In this document: positions 14,402 to 19,818 of the stretch, piece by piece
Position numbering within the stretch: the first letter of the stretch is position 1
Layout of the letters: each line of letters opens with the position of its first letter
From: a virus
Reading direction: 5' to 3' (one strand)
IMG/VR virus record: IMGVR_UViG_3300021247_000250
Location: 1 to 39,413 of that record
Length of the DNA stretch: 39,413 bases
Notes under the pieces: model-generated
Told to the model about the DNA's origin: nothing
The model's database searches: none
What the model saw: only the letters and a program-made list of their open reading frames with translations
Program-made: the position numbers and the translations under genes

Positions 14402-14685
14402 ATAAACTAGAAGCCCATGAACTACTTGAAGCAAGAAAACGAGGACTCTCAGTCCTACCGTCAGCGATTAATCAAGCACTATTCCTCACAGGAGACCTTA
14501 GAGGAGATGCGTTGGAGTTTAGCGAGGGAATGGATAGCCCGTTACCAGCACAAGATCAGGGAAGTTGGCAAAGTAAAGGCTATGACGTGGTGGCTGGAAC
14601 AGGCCGATATTATGGAAGCGAAACATGGTTCAGAGCAAATCACGGACCTAAAGAGGCGAATGAATGCGATACGCAGCGAGAGTAG
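14398..14685 (+). CDS. Alternative-frame product overlapping the DUF7696-like gene
   Basis: ATG at 14398 overlaps the DUF1376 stop (ATGA) and has AAAGG upstream, so initiation signals are better than for 14417. The first ~36 residues (MNKLEAHELLEARKRGLSVL...LTGDL) resemble small phage proteins of the form LL-ARxG...ALxxTGD. The remaining ~60 residues look non-native (Gly, Tyr, Trp in odd order). Either a short true gene runs in this frame with a junk tail, or only the 14417 frame is used. Dual coding of 14417-14685 is possible. Confidence 0.35.
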   Translation: MNKLEAHELLEARKRGLSVLPSAINQALFLTGDLRGDALEFSEGMDSPLPAQDQGSWQSKGYDVVAGTGRYYGSETWFRANHGPKEANECDTQRE

Positions 14686-14701
14686 ACAAAAATCAGGCTG
14701 A
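14417..14701 (+). CDS. DUF7696-like phage protein
   Basis: A 94-residue helical, charged protein. YRQRLIKHYSSQETLEEMRW, then LAREWIARYQHKIRE and KHGSEQITDLKRRMNAIR give the layout of small phage proteins in the DUF7696 group that follow DUF1376 or helicase-loader genes. Shine-Dalgarno support at the ATG is weak (AGAAGCCC). It overlaps the downstream nuclease by 38 bases. The other-frame reading from 14398 competes, so start and extent are less certain than the family-like C-terminal part. Confidence 0.6.
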   Translation: MNYLKQENEDSQSYRQRLIKHYSSQETLEEMRWSLAREWIARYQHKIREVGKVKAMTWWLEQADIMEAKHGSEQITDLKRRMNAIRSESRQKSG

Positions 14702-14933
14702 GATAGTCAAAGTCTTGCGGGATGCTGGCGCTTATGTTTGGATTATTGGCCTACCAGTTGATTTACTTGTTGGCTACAAAAACACAACATTCTTGGTTGA
14801 GATCAAAGATGGGTCAAAAAAGCGTTTAACAGCCCTGCAAGACGAGTTTTTCCAAAAGTGGATTGGTGGTACCTTGTGCAGAATCGACAGCCCTGAGGCC
14901 GCATTACGCATGATAGGTGTGGTGGGTGAGTAA
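14664..14933 (+). CDS. VRR-NUC-like PD-(D/E)xK nuclease
   Basis: An 89-residue protein. Asp33 in PVDLLVGY followed by LVEIKDG (Glu46-x-Lys48) and LTALQ (Gln59) is the compact D...ExK...Q core of VRR-NUC and Holliday-junction-like nucleases; FFQKWIGGT follows as in that family. Length is normal for the stand-alone phage form. It probably cleaves branched or damaged DNA during recombination with the ERF protein, and lies in the same operon as the DUF1376 gene. Confidence 0.75.
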   Translation: MRYAARVDKNQAEIVKVLRDAGAYVWIIGLPVDLLVGYKNTTFLVEIKDGSKKRLTALQDEFFQKWIGGTLCRIDSPEAALRMIGVVGE

Positions 14934-15219
14934 GCATTTCATTGATTGGTCTGACCCAATTTTGTCAAAGGAGGAAACTACCTACGACAAGTATCACAAG
15001 GTTCCAGAAGTTTTTAAAGCTACTTTTGTAGGCCCAGTAAGAACATGGGGCGGTAAACGCAAAGGTGCTGGTAGACCGAAAAAGATAATTCAAGAAATCA
15101 AAAAAGATGGCTTGACAGTTGTAGTAAAGTTAAATAATATTCAGTTGTTGTCCTTAAAGGAGATGGGCAATGGAAGCTTGGACGCAGGTGTTCAGGCGCT
15201 AATTGATCAACATTTATGA
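14926..15219 (+). CDS. DNA-binding protein with AT-hook-like segment
   Basis: A 97-residue protein if started at the GTG at 14926 (MSKHFIDWSDPIL), which overlaps the nuclease stop by eight bases; a GTG at 14917 would add three residues. The middle contains GGKRKGAGRPKK, an AT-hook-like basic Gly/Arg/Pro motif common in phage DNA-binding proteins. The C-terminal VVVKLNNIQLLSLKEMGNGS resembles a small ribbon-helix-helix-type module. DNA binding is likely; the target is unknown. Confidence 0.65.
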   Translation: MSKHFIDWSDPILSKEETTYDKYHKVPEVFKATFVGPVRTWGGKRKGAGRPKKIIQEIKKDGLTVVVKLNNIQLLSLKEMGNGSLDAGVQALIDQHL

Positions 15220-15228
15220 GGTTAACTT

Positions 15229-15432
15229 ATGACTGATGTAAAGGCGTTAGACAGTGCGTTTCATGACTTGGATTATGAGGACGATATTGAGGTGAATTTT
15301 CTGAAGGTGCAGACCGAAGCGGAGCATCTGAAAGCAGAAATCAAAGAATTGCAAAAGTTATTAATTGAATACGATATTGAATTGAGAAAGAGAAACCAAA
15401 TGATTGCAAAGATTGAGGCAGCGATGTTATGA
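15229..15432 (+). CDS. Coiled-coil hypothetical protein
   Basis: A 67-residue acidic N-terminus (MTDVKALDSAFHDLDYEDDI) followed by a clear coiled coil (EAEHLKAEIKELQKLL, then RKRNQMIAKIEAAML). Its stop overlaps the next start (ATGA). It could dimerise or serve as an adaptor; nothing diagnostic is visible. Confidence 0.6.
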   Translation: MTDVKALDSAFHDLDYEDDIEVNFLKVQTEAEHLKAEIKELQKLLIEYDIELRKRNQMIAKIEAAML

Positions 15433-15908
15433 GTTTATGGCGCAAACGCAACGATGTAAGCCATGATGGACAAAACAGGCCTAAATTGTTCACAATGACC
15501 GCCACGACTGACAATGAGTTTAGTATCAAGTCGGACGATTTAAGTATCAAGCAAAGCAAAGGAATAGGAATGAGCAAAGAAGCATTGGCACAACCAGAGC
15601 AAGAGCCTGTGGCGTGGAAACTGGTTCCAGTAGAGCCTACCGAGGAAATGCTGAAAGCAATGGATGAATGTTCAAAAGAGGGTTATGACGAGCGTTTGTA
15701 TGCTGGTCATGCCGCATCTGTTTACATGGCTGCTATTGATGCTGCTCCTACCCCGCCACAGCGCAAGCCGTTGACGGCAATGGAAGTCTATGACGTTGTC
15801 CATGATGCAGACTTAGATTGGCATACAGGCTTTGCACTTGGAGAAGATGAAAACAGGTTTGTGGTATTCGCAAGAGCCATAGAAGCCGCCCACGGAATAA
15901 AGGAGTAA
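15429..15908 (+). CDS. QPEQEPVAW-cassette protein 1
   Basis: A 159-residue protein. After a polar N-terminus it carries the block LAQPEQEPVAW (about residues 52-63), then a variable stretch (PTEEMLKAMD...YMAAIDAAP), TPPQR, and a C-terminal helical segment (TAMEVYDVVHDADLDW). The same QPEQEPVAW...TPPQR architecture recurs in the next gene. These modular proteins are common in phages of betaproteobacteria and have no established function. The start at 15429 overlaps the preceding stop. Confidence 0.65.
   Translation: MSLWRKRNDVSHDGQNRPKLFTMTATTDNEFSIKSDDLSIKQSKGIGMSKEALAQPEQEPVAWKLVPVEPTEEMLKAMDECSKEGYDERLYAGHAASVYMAAIDAAPTPPQRKPLTAMEVYDVVHDADLDWHTGFALGEDENRFVVFARAIEAAHGIKE
15585..15618 (+). 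repeat. 34-bp direct repeat, copy 1 (QPEQEPVAW)
   Basis: This 34-base segment encodes LAQPEQEPVAW and matches 16010-16043 at 33 of 34 positions (one A-to-G difference at the ninth base). Such near identity inside otherwise different genes points to recent duplication or homologous exchange. Confidence 0.9.
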
Positions 15909-15910
15909 AC

Positions 15911-16279
15911 ATGAGACAAGCATTAGAAATGGCACTTGAGGCGTTGGAAGACATGGCTGAGTTCAGTCCAACAAGGCTTGATACGCCAATCACCGCCATC
16001 AAAGAAATCTTGGCACAGCCAGAGCAAGAGCCTGTGGCGTGGATTGATATGGCTTATGCACGATTGGGCATGGTCAGGGACAAAATGTCCGCAGATGCTG
16101 TGGCGACTGTTCAAAGTTTCTTAGAAGGCGATTACACCACCCCACCACAACGCACATGGGTTGGGGTGACGGTTGAAGAAATGGACAACATTACCGCCCA
16201 GCGATTGAAGTGGCAGGTGGCTGACTTGGTTGACGCCATTGAAGCCAAACTCAAGGAAAAGAACCATGATATGGGTTGA
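15911..16279 (+). CDS. QPEQEPVAW-cassette protein 2
   Basis: A 122-residue protein starting MRQALEMALEALEDMAEFSP. It then has LAQPEQEPVAWI (about residues 34-45), a variable middle, TTPPQR and WVGVTVEEMDNITAQ. The Thr-Pro-Pro-Gln-Arg block followed by a WVGLTxEE-like segment is a recurring phage motif that occurs with QPEQEPVAW. Only the motif blocks match protein 1; the connecting sequences differ, so this is a mosaic pair. Function unknown. Confidence 0.65.
   Translation: MRQALEMALEALEDMAEFSPTRLDTPITAIKEILAQPEQEPVAWIDMAYARLGMVRDKMSADAVATVQSFLEGDYTTPPQRTWVGVTVEEMDNITAQRLKWQVADLVDAIEAKLKEKNHDMG
16010..16043 (+). repeat. 34-bp direct repeat, copy 2 (QPEQEPVAW)
   Basis: Second copy of the repeat at 15585-15618, with one mismatch, 425 bases downstream and in the equivalent place of the adjacent gene. 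Confidence 0.9.
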
Positions 16280-16442
16280 CCCACCTGAGGGCTGGAAGTA
16301 TGGTTTTCCTGCTATTTATGACCCTGAAAACGATGGTCAGATGAGCGAATGGATAGTTAACAAGGGTTATCCAGTAAGTCTTATACAAGAGTATGGTGAG
16401 CAATGGCATATTCGTTGTTGGCCTGCTGAAAAACCTGTTTAA
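16266..16442 (+). CDS. Small hypothetical protein
   Basis: A 58-residue protein (MIWVDPPEGWKYGFPAIYDP) with five Trp residues and a compact beta-rich look. AAGGAAAAG precedes the ATG at 16266, which lies inside the 3' end of the upstream gene; an in-frame upstream start at 16230 lacks a ribosome-binding site. No family recognised. Confidence 0.6.
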   Translation: MIWVDPPEGWKYGFPAIYDPENDGQMSEWIVNKGYPVSLIQEYGEQWHIRCWPAEKPV

Positions 16443-16526
16443 AAATATCACTTACTGGTTATTAACGCACAAAAACACGTTAACAACATAAATGTTATCG
16501 TGCAAAACTAATGTTAGGAAAAGCAA
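16443..16526 (+). promoter_or_regulatory. Intergenic spacer with two nested dyads
   Basis: Two perfect inverted repeats are seen: TTAACG (16462-16467) with CGTTAA (16478-16483), and AACAT (16485-16489) with ATGTT (16492-16496). GCAC and GTGC flank the set. The spacing is like operator sites. It lies in an otherwise tightly packed + strand operon, so a second early promoter or regulator-binding site is plausible. No good -35/-10 pair was identified. Confidence 0.35.
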
Positions 16527-16856
16527 ATGACTGAAGATGACGCGCAAAAAGCCATAGATTACATAAGGGATAACGCACCTGTATATGCCAAAGCAAAGGC
16601 AGAACGTACATACATTGAGAACTATCTAAAGGTTGTGAAGGCCACAGAGATGGCTAACAGCGATAAAAAGACCTTGGGTGACCGTGAGATAGACGCATAT
16701 ATGTCCATGAACTATGAGACTCAATTACTGGCCATGAGACAGGCAGTGGCTACAGAAGAGGAACTGAAGTACCGCATGGAAGCTGCCAAACTGAGGTTTG
16801 AGCACTATAAAATCACCTGCTTTAACAACAGAGTAGAAGCCAGGGCGATGTCGTAA
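16527..16856 (+). CDS. Hypothetical phage protein
   Basis: A 109-residue charged helical protein (MTEDDAQKAIDYIRDNAPVY). Internal KATEMANSDKKTLGDREIDA and TEEELKYRMEAAKLRFEHYK segments match the layout of a widespread small phage family that precedes DUF1364 genes. AGGAAAAG lies before the ATG and the stop overlaps the DUF1364 start. Function unknown; it may help the adjacent HNH-like protein. Confidence 0.7.
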   Translation: MTEDDAQKAIDYIRDNAPVYAKAKAERTYIENYLKVVKATEMANSDKKTLGDREIDAYMSMNYETQLLAMRQAVATEEELKYRMEAAKLRFEHYKITCFNNRVEARAMS

Positions 16857-17218
16857 TGTATCGAGACAAAGACTTATTGAGGTTAGCAGAAGGTGCGGAG
16901 TGCCTGCTGAAGATTCACCCATATTGCGATGGTGACGAGGGCAGTACAACAGTAGCCGCACACTCTGACCAACTGATACACGGTAAAGGTAAGGGCATCA
17001 AGGCTGATGACTGCATGACGGTCTGGGCGTGTTACAAGTGCCATACATGGCTAGACAATGGTGGCTTGACAAAGAAAGAAAAAGCCAAGGCATTTGACAC
17101 GGCTTGGTACAATCAAGTTATAGAGTGGGGAAAGATAGCCCACAACCCTATGATGAGACCTTGGAAAGTAGAAGCAGCCAAGGCAGTATTGCAGCATATT
17201 GGAGCGCAACATGAATGA
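16856..17218 (+). CDS. DUF1364 (YbcO-like) putative nuclease
   Basis: A 120-residue protein. Cys16 and Cys24 in AECLLKIHPYCDG, His36 in VAAHSD, KGKGIKADDC, then WACYKCH (Cys59, Cys62, His63) give the DUF1364 pattern, a zinc-bound HNH-like fold (E. coli Rac prophage YbcO has DNase activity). It probably nicks or cleaves DNA during recombination. The gene follows and overlaps its usual partner. Start and length are normal for the family. Confidence 0.8.
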   Translation: MYRDKDLLRLAEGAECLLKIHPYCDGDEGSTTVAAHSDQLIHGKGKGIKADDCMTVWACYKCHTWLDNGGLTKKEKAKAFDTAWYNQVIEWGKIAHNPMMRPWKVEAAKAVLQHIGAQHE

Positions 17219-17567
17219 AGCAGCAGAATTTCTATTAACCCTGTTACATGCAGCGACAAACACACACCTGCTCCACTGGACAACCAAAAGCTATGCACAA
17301 CACAAGGCATTGGGTGAGTTCTATACTGGCCTGCCCGATTTAGTAGATCAAGTAGCAGAAGCAATGATGGGTAAGTTTGATATGACACCCACATTCCCTG
17401 TTAACTACTATGCCCCAGCAGAGACCGCCAAAGAAGAACTAGAAGCCCTAAAAGACTATGTGATGCAGACAAGACAACAGCTACCGCAAGACTCTGAGAT
17501 ACAGAACCTGATTGACGAGATAGCCCAGTCTATTGACCAAACCCTATACCTACTGCGTTTCCCCTAA
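17211..17567 (+). CDS. DUF5856 ferritin/Dps-like protein
   Basis: A 118-residue helical protein starting MNEAAEFLLTLLHAATNTHL at 17211, where a purine-rich site precedes the ATG; an in-frame start at 17199 would add four residues and deepen the overlap. LLHWTTKSYAQHKALGEFY, then GLPDLVDQVAEAMMGKF resembles the first helices of Dps-like ferritins, with His and Glu/Asp at iron-site-like spacing, as in the DUF5856 phage family. Iron binding or DNA protection is inferred. It is the last gene of the rightward early arm. Confidence 0.7.
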   Translation: MNEAAEFLLTLLHAATNTHLLHWTTKSYAQHKALGEFYTGLPDLVDQVAEAMMGKFDMTPTFPVNYYAPAETAKEELEALKDYVMQTRQQLPQDSEIQNLIDEIAQSIDQTLYLLRFP

Positions 17568-17568
17568 T

Positions 17569-17589
17569 CTCCGTTGAGTGGAGTTTTTT
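17569..17589 (+). terminator. Probable Rho-independent terminator of the rightward early arm
   Basis: CTCC (17569-17572) and GGAG (17580-17583) enclose a 7-base loop and are followed by six T (17584-17589). It begins two bases after the stop of the ferritin-like gene. The stem is short, so efficiency may be low; position and T-run support it. Confidence 0.5.
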
Positions 17590-17754
17590 GAGGCGTTAAG
17601 CCAGCTTTCGAGGATGTTGACCTGGGGCGTTTTCTGGTTTTCTACCCCAGCATGTTGAAGACCAAATCGAGCCTCAATATTTTTTTAGCCTCCAGCCAAA
17701 TAAACAATACCCTTGCAAAAAAAGAGGGGGTCTAAATTTTTGAGGGGGGGGGTC

Positions 17755-17868
17755 CTGACTACAAAAATACGACAGATTGCTGAAAAATTAGGCATCGATA
17801 GCGAAATAGTTTTAATTATTATGTTAAATTCGATAGAATCACGCACAATCGCACATCGCCTAAACTGA
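17755..17868 (+). pseudogene. Short HTH-like frame with CTG start and TGA stop
   Basis: The + strand frame from CTG (17755) reads (M)TTKIRQIAEKLGIDSEIVL and on to SRTIAHRLN before TGA at 17866-17868. RQIAEKLGI and RTIAHRL look like HTH segments. A G-rich run just before could be a ribosome-binding site or a homopolymer error hiding a better start. The frame continues without a stop after the TGA (YPHTSILENRL), so this could be a gene broken by a point mutation. Length and codon evidence are thin. Confidence 0.3.
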
Positions 17869-17924
17869 TACCCACACACCAGCATACTAGAAAATCGCCT
17901 TAAATCGCCTTTAAATCGATTCTG

Positions 17925-18107
17925 TACAGCATCACCAGCACACAGCCACGCACACAGCGCACCACAGCAGGCGATCAGGCACACCAGAGCACGCCACAGC
18001 ATCACAGCGCGCACAGCATCACAGCAGGCACCAGCAGCCACACAACCACCAGCGCGCGCCACTGAGCACGCACCAGTAGGCACGACAGCGCACGCCATTA
18101 CACGACG
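17925..18107. repeat. T-depleted CACAGC/CCAGC low-complexity tract
   Basis: The + strand is nearly free of T over about 180 bases and consists of degenerate CAC, CAG, GCA and CGC words (CACAGC, CCAGC, GCACAC recurring). It is not a clean tandem array. Strand asymmetry this strong is unusual in a phage genome and differs from both flanks. No coding, RNA or promoter role is evident. Confidence 0.6.
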
Positions 18108-18132
18108 AAAAAAAACCAGCGCGAAGCTGGTG
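18108..18132 (-). terminator. Strong terminator for the leftward mini-operon
   Basis: On the - strand this reads ACCAGC, a 5-base loop (TTCGC), GCTGGT, then eight T in all. Arms are 18115-18120 and 18126-18131, with the A-run at 18108-18115 on the + strand. It begins 15 bases after the stop of the gene at 18147 and ends the four-gene leftward accessory transcript. Confidence 0.8.
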
Positions 18133-18146
18133 TTGTTTAGTTCATA

Positions 18147-18305
18147 TTAATATCCCTTATGACGAAGGAGCACACGCACAGCAGCAAGGCGCTGTGTCTC
18201 TTCGAATGTGTTTAGCCACTGATGCATCGACAGCGCGCGCCTGATGGCGATCAGCTCCCATCGTGGCCGATCTCCTACAATTTCTCTGGCTTGGAATAGT
18301 GTCAT
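18147..18305 (-). CDS. 52-residue hypothetical protein
   Basis: MTLFQAREIVGDRPRWELIA starts a 52-residue basic, helical protein ending RHKGY. AAGGAG with seven-base spacing precedes the ATG at 18305, and the RBS overlaps the stop of the Gp88-like gene, so the two are coupled. The last gene of the mini-operon before the terminator. The composition (Arg-rich, two Trp) is compatible with a small regulator, but no family is recognised. Confidence 0.65.
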   Translation of the reverse strand: MTLFQAREIVGDRPRWELIAIRRALSMHQWLNTFEETQRLAAVRVLLRHKGY

Positions 18306-18315
18306 TGTGTGCTCC

Positions 18316-18966
18316 TTATGCTGAAATTATGCGGATGACCTTGGCCATCTTCGCGCCATGTGCTGGGTACGCGATCAGATTGACAGACTTGTCCCAGCAG
18401 GCACGACAGCCAGAACACTTTCCATCGTGTTCATATGCACGACACAGCGACACACCATCGCGCGCCTGAAACGTCGATGCATCTGGTCCAATCACTGATC
18501 CATGCAGGCCTTCGATATATTCACCGATAACACTATCACTAGAAAAGCGCACAGACACATTATCTAAGGCGCGCATCTGATCAAATACCATCCTGAATTT
18601 GGGAAATTTATGCATTCTGGTTGGAAGCCAGTGTTTTACCCATGGCGTGCGTATCATGACTTCCAATATCTTTTCAGCCAGTGCTAGTGTGTACACATCG
18701 CCACTATCAAACCAGCGAAAATAACGATCAGAATCAAGCGCTGCCACCATATCGTCGCACCATTCGAGGCGCTGCCAATCTTCGCGATTAGAAATTCTAG
18801 GCGCTTTTACATTTGGATAATGATAATTACCTGTCGTGGCATAACAGCCTTTGCACGCATCAACCAGCACACCAGGCGATGCGATGGAACCAGGACAAGT
18901 ATCAATGGCCTGCAGGGACCAGCTTCTGATGCCGTCAAGCTTGCTAGTAGTTGATATTTTTATCAT
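18316..18966 (-). CDS. Gp88-like cysteine-rich phage protein
   Basis: A 216-residue protein. DTCPGSIAS...DACKGCYAT (Cys24, Cys38, Cys41) near the N-terminus and CSGCRACWDK with an upstream Cys near the C-terminus, together with VSVRFSSDSVIGE in the middle, match the family named after mycobacteriophage Omega gene product 88. The paired cysteine groups suggest a metal site (zinc or iron-sulphur), though activity of the family is not known. AAGGAG precedes the ATG. It is the largest gene of the accessory mini-operon. Confidence 0.75.
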   Translation of the reverse strand: MIKISTTSKLDGIRSWSLQAIDTCPGSIASPGVLVDACKGCYATTGNYHYPNVKAPRISNREDWQRLEWCDDMVAALDSDRYFRWFDSGDVYTLALAEKILEVMIRTPWVKHWLPTRMHKFPKFRMVFDQMRALDNVSVRFSSDSVIGEYIEGLHGSVIGPDASTFQARDGVSLCRAYEHDGKCSGCRACWDKSVNLIAYPAHGAKMAKVIRIISA

Positions 18967-18976
18967 GTCGAGCTCC

Positions 18977-19054
18977 TTATGCTGTCAACCAAATAACCAG
19001 CAGGGCGATAAAACCCAGCACATAGATAACCAGATCAAATAATTGATGTCTCAT
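18977..19054 (-). CDS. 25-residue membrane peptide
   Basis: ATG at 19054 opens MRHQLFDLVIYVLGFIALLV, a 25-residue product that is one hydrophobic helix with a basic N-terminus. AAGGAGCACACC precedes the ATG, almost the same string as before the gene at 18305. The stop merges into the Shine-Dalgarno region of the Gp88-like gene. Conserved signals make translation likely despite the size. It may be a membrane-targeted regulator or toxin-like peptide; no antitoxin is seen. Confidence 0.55.
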   Translation of the reverse strand: MRHQLFDLVIYVLGFIALLVIWLTA

Positions 19055-19064
19055 GGTGTGCTCC

Positions 19065-19361
19065 TTAGATTTTTGTAGGTTTAGCAGAGAAAAAACCAGC
19101 TTTTTCGCTGGTGTGTGCTGTGACCAGCTGGTGTGATGGGTTTAGCTTCTGTGCGATGGCTTTCCAATCAATTACAGCCTGTGGCGCTGTGTAGTAAACC
19201 AGTGTTGAATAGATCGCGCCTTCGTACGTACCAGCGCCTAAGTCTTTCAGCTGTGCTGATAGCTTGTCTTTTTGTGCTGTCAAGCGCTTTATCTCTGCTG
19301 TGATGCTTCCCAGCTCGTCGCTGATAGCTGCCACTGATGGTGTGAGTACTAGTGTTGTCAT
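19065..19361 (-). CDS. Coiled-coil phage protein, first gene of the mini-operon
   Basis: A 98-residue protein starting MTTLVLTPSVAAISDELGSI. AEIKRLTAQKDKLSAQLKDL forms a coiled coil and GAGTYEGAIYSTLVYYT is followed by a WKAIAQKLNPSHQLVTAHT segment. This order (coiled coil, GxxxYEGxxY, a KLSPQ-like block) occurs in a common small phage family of unknown function. The ATG at 19361 follows AAAGGAC; a longer in-frame extension to 19469 would be hydrophobic and lacks a signal. A terminator-like hairpin lies inside the last codons. Confidence 0.7.
   Translation of the reverse strand: MTTLVLTPSVAAISDELGSITAEIKRLTAQKDKLSAQLKDLGAGTYEGAIYSTLVYYTAPQAVIDWKAIAQKLNPSHQLVTAHTSEKAGFFSAKPTKI
19090..19112 (-). 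terminator. Intragenic terminator-like hairpin
   Basis: On the - strand, ACCAGC, loop GAAAAA, GCTGGT, then six T. Arms are 19095-19100 and 19107-19112. It has the same stem as the operon terminator at 18108 but sits in the 3' end of the coding sequence 19065-19361, upstream of three more genes. It could act as an attenuator that lowers expression of the downstream genes. Confidence 0.55.
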
Positions 19362-19434
19362 CGTGTTGTCCTTTGCTTTACGTTTAACCAGATCGCCCAT
19401 CGATCTAGTGCCTCTAATATAACGACACATTAAA

Positions 19435-19449
19435 CCTAGTGACACTAGG
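19435..19449. promoter_or_regulatory. Operator-like palindrome CCTAGTG-A-CACTAGG
   Basis: A perfect 7+1+7 palindrome 74 bases upstream of the first gene of the leftward mini-operon. This length and symmetry are typical of repressor sites. A second, weaker dyad (GATCG, 5-base gap, CGATC) lies between it and the gene. Both are in the presumed 5' leader, so autoregulation is possible. Confidence 0.45.
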
Positions 19450-19774
19450 ATAAACCCTAATAAATACACAATTAAAACTATGATGAATGGTGACTTGATT
19501 TAATTTAACTATTCAAGATACAGAATGGCGCGCAAAAAGAAAATCTAAAACCCAGAGGCTGTGTGTCTTCTGTGTGTGGTGTGTAAGACAGCTTATGTGT
19601 GCCTGGTGTCTGTGCTGTCATCAGAGATATTAAACCCTGAGAGGCGCGATAAATAAGGAAACCCTGAGCCAGTATGTCATCAGACAGTAAGAGACAACAT
19701 ACAGACAGACACATTACAGAACATAGTCAGACACTATTGAAAAACTGAAAATGATAGGGCCTCCGATGGGAAAC

Positions 19775-19792
19775 AATTGGGGACAGATCAAC
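19775..19792. repeat. 18-bp direct repeat, copy 1 (REP-like)
   Basis: AATTGGGGACAGATCAAC, identical to 19801-19818 and 26 bases from it. ATTGGGGACAGA is the shape of REP-type palindromic-repeat units that accompany IS200/RAYT transposases in betaproteobacteria, but no transposase is present here. Confidence 0.7.
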
Positions 19793-19800
19793 ACCAGATT

Positions 19801-19818
19801 AATTGGGGACAGATCAAC
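19801..19818. repeat. 18-bp direct repeat, copy 2 (REP-like)
   Basis: Exact second copy of the repeat at 19775-19792. Confidence 0.7.

Larger units (their letters stand above)
17590..18107. other. Non-coding, low-complexity accessory stretch
   Basis: No convincing full gene. Contents are a perfect 6-bp stem-loop (CTGGGG 17622-17627, CCCCAG 17645-17650); two G-runs about 17725-17752; a short HTH-like frame (17755-17868); duplicated AATCGCCTT-like words near 17890-17910; and from about 17925 a strand-biased tract of CACAGC and CCAGC words almost without T on the + strand. A 137-codon open frame on the - strand and another on the + strand are explained by the absence of T, which removes stop codons. 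Confidence 0.6.

Noticed and set aside
17685-18098. 137-codon open frame on the - strand, rich in Ala, Cys and Val
   Set aside because: The + strand here lacks T, so the - strand lacks A and cannot contain stop codons over most of the tract. No ribosome-binding site or domain is seen; composition alone explains the openness.
17866-18150. Continuation of the + strand HTH-like frame after its TGA as a long Ala/His/Gln-rich protein
   Set aside because: The T-poor sequence has no stop codons in any + frame, so an open frame proves nothing. TGA is used as a normal stop elsewhere in the genome, so recoding is not supported.
19107-19135. Two GCTGGTG words resembling E. coli Chi (GCTGGTGG)
   Set aside because: Neither is a full match, they occur in a CCAGC-rich region where they are expected by composition, and Chi sequences of the likely host group are not known to me.
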